Of a stretch of 64,000 nt of DNA, positions 1 to 6,783 are shown piece by piece. A program made the position numbers and the translations under genes. Where the stretch lies: assembly GCA_965242845.1 (NCBI GenBank), contig CBDETC010000001.1, positions 1-64,000 on the forward strand. The letters run 5' to 3'. How positions within the stretch are numbered: the first letter of the stretch is position 1; every line of letters begins with the position of its first letter. Below the pieces are notes generated by a model. It worked only from the letters and a program-made list of their open reading frames with translations. It was not told where the DNA came from and made no database searches. This stretch comes from RHLJ01 sp965242845. GTDB lineage: Bacteria; Bacteroidota; Rhodothermia; Balneolales; Balneolaceae.

Positions 1-762
1 ATTATTAGGGAGCATTCTTTCTACAAAGTAGGCATTCCCCTCAGGAACTAAGTTGTCTTTTCCTCCCTGAATAACCGAAACTGGTTGAGAAATGGATTCC
101 CAAAATGGCATCATCTCTTCTAATTCTTGTTTAAGTGCAAGAATCTCTTCGTTGGTTGAGTATAGAAACCCAGGTAGAATCCAGGAAAGGATCTTATAGT
201 GAACTGGTATTTGATACCATTTAGTTTTTTCCAATTCCGGGTCTACCGAACCCGCCACAATAATTAATCCTTCAACAAGCTGAGGTGCATCAATAGCCAT
301 ACGCACTATAACAGGACCGCCATATGAATGTCCTACTAGTGTGGCAGAAGTTTCTTCTTTGCGAAGGACCTCGAGGATATCCGCCGATTGTTTCTCCAAC
401 GACCTTTCAGGAATGCCATTACCACTTTTTCCAAAACCTGGTCGATCTACAGCAATCATATGATACTTTTCTAAAAAGCTCTCATCAGACAAAAAATTGA
501 GAAAATTATCCCATGTACCCGGAGAACCATGCACAAAAAGAAAGGTGGGTTTGCTAGTATCACCAATGGTTACATAGTGTACATTTCTACCTTGATTATC
601 GAGGTTTTTGAATTCCGGTTGGTAACTCAACTCAGAAAAGGCAGTAGTAATTTGATCCTGCGAAACGGTGAAGTCCATATTGTTAAGGAAGATGATAACA
701 CCAACAAAAGAAAGCAGAGCAAATATTGCCAACCCTACCAAGATTCGTTTAAAAATTTTCAA
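1..762 (-). CDS. alpha/beta hydrolase, membrane-anchored, C-terminus beyond the window
   Basis: Translating the minus strand from 762 gives an open frame that runs off the left edge. It shows an HGSPG oxyanion-hole motif, a DRPGFGKS loop and the nucleophile elbow GHSYGG (catalytic Ser); GGKDNLVP probably carries the acid. The catalytic His would lie outside the window. The N-terminus is a basic stretch followed by a hydrophobic segment (MKIFKRILVG, then about 18 apolar residues), so it is probably an inner-membrane signal anchor. Start choice is uncertain: TTG at 762 is in frame, ATG at 678 would remove the anchor, and an ATG at 779 is out of frame by one base across a run of seven A. The family includes esterases, lipases, haloperoxidases and epoxide hydrolases; the substrate cannot be read from sequence. 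It is divergent from the next gene. Confidence 0.85.
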   Translation of the reverse strand, partial: MKIFKRILVGLAIFALLSFVGVIIFLNNMDFTVSQDQITTAFSELSYQPEFKNLDNQGRNVHYVTIGDTSKPTFLFVHGSPGTWDNFLNFLSDESFLEKYHMIAVDRPGFGKSGNGIPERSLEKQSADILEVLRKEETSATLVGHSYGGPVIVRMAIDAPQLVEGLIIVAGSVDPELEKTKWYQIPVHYKILSWILPGFLYSTNEEILALKQELEEMMPFWESISQPVSVIQGGKDNLVPEGNAYFVERMLPNN

Positions 763-871
763 AATCTTTTTTTGATCATTCTACTATTAAGTAGTCAAAA
801 AAGCATCACCAAATCGTTAAATAAATTCTGCTTTTTGCTTACTAAAAAGCGATTTAATAGTACCTTTAAGG

Positions 872-1591
872 GTGAATTTTTTTAGGCAAAGAAAAAGCTA
901 TCAAAAGCAGTGGAGAGGGCTATCCATAGAAGTAACCCGGAAGGACATAAAGAATTTATATGTCCGCATAAACAGAAGAACTGGAAAGATCAGAGTTTCA
1001 TCTCCAAACTATATTTCAGAAAGAGGAATAGAGCAGTTTCTTGACTCCCGGTTGTCATGGATTGAGAAACATTTAACAACCTCTTCGTTTCATACAGAAC
1101 AAGAGAAGGCCTTTCAATACATAACAGGAGAAGAGCATTATTTTTTGGGGAAACGATATCAACTTGAGGTAAAAGATGATTCGAATTCTACTAACGTATA
1201 TCTAGAAGAAGGAAGGATTCATCTCAAAATAAGAGGCACCTCAACTGTTGAGAAGAGGAAGAAGGTTCTTGAAGATTGGTACAGGTTTCAACTACAAGAA
1301 AGAATTCCAGAGTTTGTACACTTTTACGAATCCAAAATGAATGTAGAAGTGAATGAGTATCGGATAAAAAAAATGAAAACCCGCTGGGGGTCTTGCAATA
1401 TCAGAGCGAAGAGAATTTGGTTGAGTCTTGAATTAGCAAAAAGGAGTGAGGGGTGCCTTGAAATGGTAATCGTTCACGAGATGGTACATTTATTCGAACG
1501 GTTACATAACAAACGGTTTTACAAGCTAATGGATGTTTTTATGCCAAATTGGAGGGAATTTGAAACAGAATTACGAACGCTTACTTACTAG
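872..1591 (+). CDS. DUF45 / YgjP-like zinc metallohydrolase
   Basis: This 239-residue protein has the DUF45 (YgjP, M48-like in current databases) arrangement. A TRWGSCN motif precedes the zinc-binding helix HEMVH (H202, E203, H206), a further His lies at 212, and the end is PNWREFETEL. Family members are cytosolic; E. coli YgjP has been linked to nucleotide pyrophosphatase activity, but the usual role is unsettled. The chosen start is a GTG, and the purine-rich AAGGG almost touches it, so the true start is uncertain. There is no good in-frame ATG until well inside the domain. The last four bases (CTAG) also hold the stop codon of the convergent oxidase gene. Confidence 0.8.
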   Translation: MNFFRQRKSYQKQWRGLSIEVTRKDIKNLYVRINRRTGKIRVSSPNYISERGIEQFLDSRLSWIEKHLTTSSFHTEQEKAFQYITGEEHYFLGKRYQLEVKDDSNSTNVYLEEGRIHLKIRGTSTVEKRKKVLEDWYRFQLQERIPEFVHFYESKMNVEVNEYRIKKMKTRWGSCNIRAKRIWLSLELAKRSEGCLEMVIVHEMVHLFERLHNKRFYKLMDVFMPNWREFETELRTLTY

Positions 1592-2730
1592 ATTTTAAAT
1601 AGCTCCTCTTTGGGGAGCTGCTCATATCCAAGCTTTTCAAGAAGAATGAAGGCTGCTCTAAGTGCGCATCCCCAGCTTATAGTAACTCCTGCTCCTCCGT
1701 GCCCGTAATTATGAATAATGAGACGGTTGTATTTTTCTTCAGATTCCAGTCTTAACTTTTCTTGCCCATTTCCCATAAAACGATATCCTATTCTAAGTTC
1801 TCTCTCTTTATATAGGTCTAAATCTATTCCAAAGCTGTTTGATATGATCGATTGATTTAACGACAGGATTTGTTGAGGAAATGAACGTTCATCTATTTGT
1901 TCTGTTGGATTCGCAGAATTTTCTCCCTTCCAATTGCCATGTTCATCAATCGAACCTGGTTGTCTGCTCCCGCCTAAAATCCATCCATCCTTTCTGGGAT
2001 AGGTATATACATCCTGTAAAAGACCCTTGCTTGTACAATAATAATCAACGCCCGGGGTAAAATTATAAGAGACCGTTTTCCCTGCATCATCTTTCAAAAG
2101 AGGAGCTCCTTTTGCAAGAAGTAAATGCCCCCGGTATATAATTGGATTAATCTCTGTTTCGAAGAGCCATAGACTACCAAATTCAGAACAATTGATAACT
2201 ACTTCGGAGTTGATGTCGTCAAAGTTCTCAGGAGTAATTTCTTTGAAAATTAAAGAACCACCATTTTGTTCGAATCTTGAAAGCAACTCGGGAAAATAAA
2301 GAGGCCAATCTGCAAAAAAGCATTCATATTCCCACCCAGTTTGTACCTCGATCTCGGATTTGATGAAGCCTTCATCTTGTGAATCCAAAATGTTGTGTCT
2401 ACTCATTTCATAAACATATTCAGGAATGGGTTCCTTATGAGCAAAGAGTTCAAAATGACGGTGAGTGGTTATTCCTTTAAACTTATTTTCATACAGGTAA
2501 TCGAAAAACGCCAAACTATCTTTAAAGAGATTGATTAGATCGGGATGCTGTACTGAATGAGGGATTATTGAGGCGGAAGGGAACGAGCTTACTTCCAATG
2601 GGTTTGAAGGCCCGCTATTTGTTTTTGTATATACAGTAACTTGGAAACCAAGACTTTGTAGCACAAGCGCACAACTCAATCCCGAAACACCGCTGCCTAT
2701 TATTGAAATTCGTTCTGTTCGATTAATCAT
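1588..2730 (-). CDS. FAD-dependent D-amino-acid-oxidase-type oxidoreductase
   Basis: 380 residues. The N-terminus is a Rossmann FAD-binding motif (IIGSGVSGLSCALVL, about residues 9-23), and the C-terminus has the D-amino-acid oxidase signature HNYGHGGAGVTISWGCA (about 340-356). The overall layout and length match the DAO (EC 1.4.3.3) family, which deaminates D-amino acids with FAD and oxygen. No signal peptide is seen, so it is probably cytosolic. Bacterial DAO-fold proteins also include glycine and sarcosine oxidases, so the substrate is not certain. It is convergent with the DUF45 gene and divergent from the putative lipoprotein gene; nothing nearby suggests a pathway. Confidence 0.85.
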   Translation of the reverse strand: MINRTERISIIGSGVSGLSCALVLQSLGFQVTVYTKTNSGPSNPLEVSSFPSASIIPHSVQHPDLINLFKDSLAFFDYLYENKFKGITTHRHFELFAHKEPIPEYVYEMSRHNILDSQDEGFIKSEIEVQTGWEYECFFADWPLYFPELLSRFEQNGGSLIFKEITPENFDDINSEVVINCSEFGSLWLFETEINPIIYRGHLLLAKGAPLLKDDAGKTVSYNFTPGVDYYCTSKGLLQDVYTYPRKDGWILGGSRQPGSIDEHGNWKGENSANPTEQIDERSFPQQILSLNQSIISNSFGIDLDLYKERELRIGYRFMGNGQEKLRLESEEKYNRLIIHNYGHGGAGVTISWGCALRAAFILLEKLGYEQLPKEELFKI

Positions 2731-2842
2731 TAGTTAAAAATCAGTAGATCTTTTAAATCGGTCAAATCATCAAACTTTACTTATATGAAAATAAATTAAC
2801 ATATATGAATTCTTATTAATGATGAGTGACTATTTAAATTTA

Positions 2843-2850
2843 TATCTTTG
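2843..2850 (+). promoter_or_regulatory. candidate Bacteroidota-type -7 element
   Basis: TATCTTTG matches the TAnnTTTG -7 consensus described for Bacteroidota. It sits 26 bases before the TTG start of the downstream gene, in the divergent intergenic region 2731-2876. A clear TTTG -33 partner is not visible, so confidence is low. Confidence 0.3.
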
Positions 2851-2876
2851 CCCAACCAAAAACAGTTGACCTAACT

Positions 2877-3734
2877 TTGAGAAAAGTCTCTATTCTTTTC
2901 CTCTTCTTATCAGTAGTAATCGTTAAATGCGATAGCATTCAGGTAGCTGATCTCACAGATTATCCGGTAAGCATCCAACCATATTCTGAAGCAGATTTGG
3001 TTATGTTAAATGCGAGGTATCATGCCGAGAATGAAGACTACATCTGTTCAACACTAAATGAGTTTGGCTACAGTGGTTTTAGTCGAGTACTTTTTCCAAA
3101 TGATATTAACCCATGTTTGAACAGGGAAGAAGTTAGGGTAGAATTATCAAATTCTGACACACTGGTTTCTGTAGCTAAGAGGGCGTTGCTTAAAAACCAG
3201 GAGTTCACTCTTGTTTCTGATACGACAGAATTGGTAGTGGATGAGATTACACCACTTTATGGTTGTACTATTTGTGAAGGACCGGATATAAATAGTGTTC
3301 CAATTGAATATAAAATTTCTTTCATGCCCCAATCTTATGACGGGGTCGAGGTTAATAACTCAAAAATTACTGTTTTTGTAGATTCAATAGGCGTAAATCG
3401 GATTTGGGGTAATTGGTTTCCTGAATTTGAAGTACCTGGTCTTATCAATATTGGTTACCTGGAAGCCCAAAATATGTTGCTTGATTGGGAGATCAATATG
3501 GAACCTTATACTGGTGTGGATTCCATATTTACTGTACAGCCAAAACATTTACAGGAGCAGCCAGAGTTTGAATTTTATCCATTTGTTAAAGAAGGCGTAC
3601 TAGAACTGAGAAAAACATGGAGAGTTAATATTCAGTTCGATGACAATACGTTTGAAGGATGGTACGCGAATATTGATGTTATCGATGGTCTGTTTTTAGC
3701 GATTGAAGCCGTTAATGCAGAATCCGAATTTTAA
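2877..3734 (+). CDS. exported protein of unknown function, possible lipoprotein
   Basis: 285 residues from a TTG start. The N-terminus is MRKVSILFLFLSVVIVKCDS: a short basic region, a hydrophobic core, then IVKC, which resembles a lipobox except that Lys before Cys is unusual. Export is likely; lipidation is less sure. The mature part is acidic and rich in Asp, Glu, Trp and Tyr, with a CSTLNEFGYSGF stretch and a CTIC pair that may form disulfides. I do not recognise a family. No in-frame ATG lies near the start, and the TTG follows a plausible promoter by about 26 bases. The next gene is a stand-alone receiver on the same strand, but the gap of about 120 bases argues against tight coupling. 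Confidence 0.6.
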   Translation: MRKVSILFLFLSVVIVKCDSIQVADLTDYPVSIQPYSEADLVMLNARYHAENEDYICSTLNEFGYSGFSRVLFPNDINPCLNREEVRVELSNSDTLVSVAKRALLKNQEFTLVSDTTELVVDEITPLYGCTICEGPDINSVPIEYKISFMPQSYDGVEVNNSKITVFVDSIGVNRIWGNWFPEFEVPGLINIGYLEAQNMLLDWEINMEPYTGVDSIFTVQPKHLQEQPEFEFYPFVKEGVLELRKTWRVNIQFDDNTFEGWYANIDVIDGLFLAIEAVNAESEF

Positions 3735-3854
3735 ATAACTGGGAAAAGTTAATTTCAAAAGTAAAGAGAGAAAATGGTAACATTTGTTCCTCTCACTTCT
3801 CCTTTGCCCTGAAAAGGACAGGCCCTATAATTAGTAAAATAAAGTAGTATCAAA

Positions 3855-4229
3855 TTGACTGAATTATTAGGAAAGAAAAAGCGAGTATTAATTGTAGAAG
3901 ATGATATGATTATCTCGTTGGTTATAGAAAATATGGTAAAAGAATTGGGACATGAAGTAATTGGAAAAGCTATTTCGGGTGAAGAAGCAATTAACTTGGC
4001 CACTCAAAATGAGCCTGATTTGGTTTTGATGGATATCCGTTTGAAGGGAGAAATGGATGGAATTGAAGCAGTTATCGCTATAAAAGAAAAAATCAAAACC
4101 TCAGTAATTTATCTAACAGGTAACTCGGACCGTGTGAATTATGATCGTGCTAAAGCAACTGAATTCACAGATTTGATTACTAAGCCATTTACACTTGCTG
4201 ATCTTACCAAATCATTGGAGTTAATTTAA
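3855..4229 (+). CDS. single-domain response regulator (CheY-like receiver)
   Basis: 124 residues that are one receiver domain and nothing else. The acidic pocket is D16/D17 (VEDD), the phospho-acceptor is D60 (VLMDIRLKG), and the conserved Thr88 (LTGN) and Lys110 (TKPF) are present, so it should be phosphorylatable. There is no output domain, so it should act through protein contact as CheY, Spo0F-like or PAS-kinase-linked regulators do. The insert GEMDGIEA after the phospho-site is typical of receivers paired with hybrid or PAS histidine kinases. The start is TTG. No histidine kinase is in the window, so the partner is unknown. Confidence 0.9.
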   Translation: MTELLGKKKRVLIVEDDMIISLVIENMVKELGHEVIGKAISGEEAINLATQNEPDLVLMDIRLKGEMDGIEAVIAIKEKIKTSVIYLTGNSDRVNYDRAKATEFTDLITKPFTLADLTKSLELI

Positions 4230-4296
4230 AAAAACTTCCTTTTGTGCATCTTTGAGCTTATAATTGCGTAGTCATCTCGCAAATTATGGGCACATT

Positions 4297-5073
4297 ATGA
4301 GTACAAAATTCAGGAATTTAAAGAATGATCTTCAAGACCTGGAAAATGATTCCTCGGAATCAGGCATTGGAATCTCTCCTAAATCGGGAGGCGGGGGGTC
4401 TAAAACCGCTAATTACATCCTTGTAATAGCTTTTGTTGCCACTCTTATTTTTTATGCAGGCAACAGGGTAAGTAATTTCTTCACGGATATTGGTAACCCC
4501 ATCACTGAAGCCATAGAGTCATTTAATGAATATGATCCAGATTTATTGGCTGGTATGGGTGAGATGATGGAGGATATGGGCTACGGAGTACTTTCTGATG
4601 CAGAACTTTCAGCCCTTAGAGATGAGGGAGTTACGGCTACTGAAACTCAAAGATTCCATAATTTAGGCTATACCGATCTCACTCTTGATCAAGTAGTGGA
4701 TCTTAGCAATGCGGGCGTTTCAGCTTCTGAAACCCAGGAATTTTTTGATGTTGGATACGATAACTTAACAGTTGATCAACTCATCGATTTAGAAAATGCA
4801 GAGGTTAGTGCAACTTATGCTTCTATGATGAAGGAACTTGGTTATACGCTAACGGTTGATGATTTAGTAACTACAAGACGAAACGGGGTAACAGCCTATT
4901 TTACTAGTAGAATGATGGATTTGGGATATACTTTCGAGGAACTCACCAAGGAGAATCTGGTCCGAATGAGAAATATTGGAGTTACTGATGGGCTTGCAGA
5001 ACGACTCACAGAGGAAAGAGGAGCCCGACCTACAGTAGATGAACTTATTCGTTATCGAATAAGCAACCAGTAA
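4297..5073 (+). CDS. single-pass membrane protein with 29-residue tandem repeat
   Basis: 258 residues from ATG 4297 (MSTKFRNLKNDLQDLEND); an in-frame TTG 33 bases upstream is possible but adds nothing conserved-looking. A cytosolic charged head and a Gly-rich SGGGGS stretch are followed by one membrane helix (NYILVIAFVATLIFYA, about residues 40-56). From about residue 95 there are roughly five and a half repeats of about 29 residues of the form LTxDxLxxLRxxGVTAxxxxxxxxLGY. Similar repeats occur outside the membrane in some Bacteroidota and Caulobacter anti-sigma or BlaR-like proteins, but I cannot name the family. The repeat probably forms paired short helices for protein binding. An intrinsic terminator follows. 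Confidence 0.65.
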   Translation: MSTKFRNLKNDLQDLENDSSESGIGISPKSGGGGSKTANYILVIAFVATLIFYAGNRVSNFFTDIGNPITEAIESFNEYDPDLLAGMGEMMEDMGYGVLSDAELSALRDEGVTATETQRFHNLGYTDLTLDQVVDLSNAGVSASETQEFFDVGYDNLTVDQLIDLENAEVSATYASMMKELGYTLTVDDLVTTRRNGVTAYFTSRMMDLGYTFEELTKENLVRMRNIGVTDGLAERLTEERGARPTVDELIRYRISNQ

Positions 5074-5122
5074 CACCTTCCTCAATTTTTATTTCTAAAC
5101 AAGGTTCATACTAATTACTTTA

Positions 5123-5156
5123 AAATCCCGGTCATTCAATGATCGGGATTTTTTTA
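5123..5156 (+). terminator. intrinsic terminator after the repeat membrane protein
   Basis: The 13-base arm AATCCCGGTCATT pairs with AATGATCGGGATT through one G-T wobble and is followed by seven T. It lies about 50 bases past the stop at 5073. It contains an ATG that could be mistaken for the start of the reductase gene. Confidence 0.85.
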
Positions 5157-5174
5157 TGCACCAATAGCTTAGAC

Positions 5175-6098
5175 ATGCCAGAAATCGTTTTACCTGAAGT
5201 AGAGTTAAATATCAATACTCCTAAAAACCCTACCGAAGCTACTATAGTGGAAAATTATATTTGTACGGCTGAAAGTAGTCCCAATATTGTTCGTCATATC
5301 ACTTTTGATATCTCTGGAACTGATTTGGAAGGGAGGTTTAGAGTAGGTCAGTCGATAGGAGTATTACCGCCCGGAGAAAACGAGAAGGGAAGGCCGCATA
5401 AACTTCGTTTGTATTCTGTTTCTTCTCCTTCAAAAGGCGAGGGAGGGGAAAGGCATTTGGTCTCTACCACAGTAAAACGAGCTATGGATGAGGTGGACGG
5501 TACGTTTTATATGGGGGTTTGCTCTAATTATTTATGCAATCTAAAAATTGGAGATAAAGTAAAAGTGACCGGGCCGAGCGGAAAGAGGTACTTATTACCC
5601 GAGAATGTTCACGATTTCAACTATGTTTTTTTTGCTACAGGTACCGGGATAGCTCCTTTCAGAGGAATGATCATTGAATTGTTCGAAGCTGGTTTTAAAG
5701 GGGACGTAGCCCTTGTATTTGGATGCCCTTATCGTACCGATGTACTCTATCCCAAATTCTTTACTGAAATGGCAGAAGAGAACGAAAACTTCCATTACAT
5801 AAAGATGATTTCTCGTGAAGATAGACGTGAAGATGGTAGTAAGTACTATGTTCAAACTGCGATTGATGATGAAGCTAAGACCCTTGATCCCATCCTATCA
5901 CAAGAGAATACCTTGATATATTTGTGCGGGATGAAAGGAATGGAATCAGGCATCTATCACAACCTTGCTAAGAAAGGATATTTAGATTACCTGGTTTTAA
6001 AAGGAGATTTGGCAGAAAGAGATCCTAATGAATGGTCATGGGAAGAGGTAAAAACCCAGATTAAACCGGGTTCAAGAACGTTTGAAGAGGTGTATTAG
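5175..6098 (+). CDS. ferredoxin-NADP reductase, plant type
   Basis: 307 residues. The FAD domain shows RLYSVSS, and the pyrophosphate-binding CSNYL is at about residue 118. The NADP domain opens with GTGIAPFRGM, then YLCGMKGME, and the protein ends in EEVY with the C-terminal Tyr typical of plant-type FNR. The enzyme moves electrons between NADP(H) and ferredoxin or flavodoxin; in a non-phototroph it usually runs toward reduced ferredoxin. The start at 5175 (MPEIVLPEVELN) is preferred over an upstream ATG at 5139, because that one lies inside the preceding terminator stem. It is convergent with the DUF502 gene, two bases apart. Confidence 0.92.
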   Translation: MPEIVLPEVELNINTPKNPTEATIVENYICTAESSPNIVRHITFDISGTDLEGRFRVGQSIGVLPPGENEKGRPHKLRLYSVSSPSKGEGGERHLVSTTVKRAMDEVDGTFYMGVCSNYLCNLKIGDKVKVTGPSGKRYLLPENVHDFNYVFFATGTGIAPFRGMIIELFEAGFKGDVALVFGCPYRTDVLYPKFFTEMAEENENFHYIKMISREDRREDGSKYYVQTAIDDEAKTLDPILSQENTLIYLCGMKGMESGIYHNLAKKGYLDYLVLKGDLAERDPNEWSWEEVKTQIKPGSRTFEEVY

Positions 6099-6100
6099 GT

Positions 6101-6670
6101 TTATTTTCCAAACCCAGTTACCCCACCGGAAACTATAAATCTCATAAAGTCTGCAGAATCGGCTTCAACAGGGGTTACGTTTTCTTTTGGTACGATGTAT
6201 AGATTGCCTGAGAAGTTGTATGAGTGAGGGCAGTACACTGCTACTTCGTTCTCAAGGCCCAGATTAGTAAGGGTTTCTTGTGTGATAAATCCGAACCTAA
6301 TAACTCCCATCTCTCCAAATTGAATCTTTACAGGCTCGGTGAACTTCTTTTTCTCTCCTACAAAAGCTTCGGTTAAGTCTTTTAGAGAAGTATAGATAAT
6401 ACTTACTAGTGGAGTACGGGCCAGTACATTTTCAAACCACTGGATGATTGGCTTTATAAAAGCTCTTGTAAATATGAACCCAACCAGTGAGATAAGTACA
6501 AAACCAGTTAGGATTCCCAAACCAGGAATATTCAGCTCAAACCACCCAAAAAACAGGTTATTAAAGGTAGCGTTAATCCAGTTTATTGTGATGCTTACCA
6601 GGTAGATCGTTGCTCCAACTGGAAAAACAATGAGCATTCCTCTTAAAAAGTAATTCAGTATTAGTTTCAT
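6101..6670 (-). CDS. DUF502 family inner-membrane protein
   Basis: 189 residues matching the DUF502 family (COG2928). It begins MKLILNYFLRGMLIVFPVGA and has two membrane helices (about residues 8-30 and 48-70). A conserved FENVLARTPLVSIIYTSLKD segment follows, then a C-terminal beta-rich domain with VAVYCPHSYNFSGNLYIVP. The molecular function of the family is not established. No operon partner is visible: it is convergent with the FNR gene and divergent from alaS, with about 110 bases between starts. Confidence 0.88.
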   Translation of the reverse strand: MKLILNYFLRGMLIVFPVGATIYLVSITINWINATFNNLFFGWFELNIPGLGILTGFVLISLVGFIFTRAFIKPIIQWFENVLARTPLVSIIYTSLKDLTEAFVGEKKKFTEPVKIQFGEMGVIRFGFITQETLTNLGLENEVAVYCPHSYNFSGNLYIVPKENVTPVEADSADFMRFIVSGGVTGFGK

Positions 6671-6783
6671 GATAATGGAATATTGAATTCTCGTGGTTTT
6701 AATAGAAGGTATTCAATGAGTAAGAACTGGATTTTTTCTATCTTCCCAGCCTTCGTAAATCGAAATATCCTAGTAGAAAGTTA

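Noticed and set aside
5139..5174. An upstream ATG extending the FNR gene by 12 residues
   Set aside because: It lies within the stem of the preceding intrinsic terminator; the next ATG at 5175 starts a normal FNR N-terminus.
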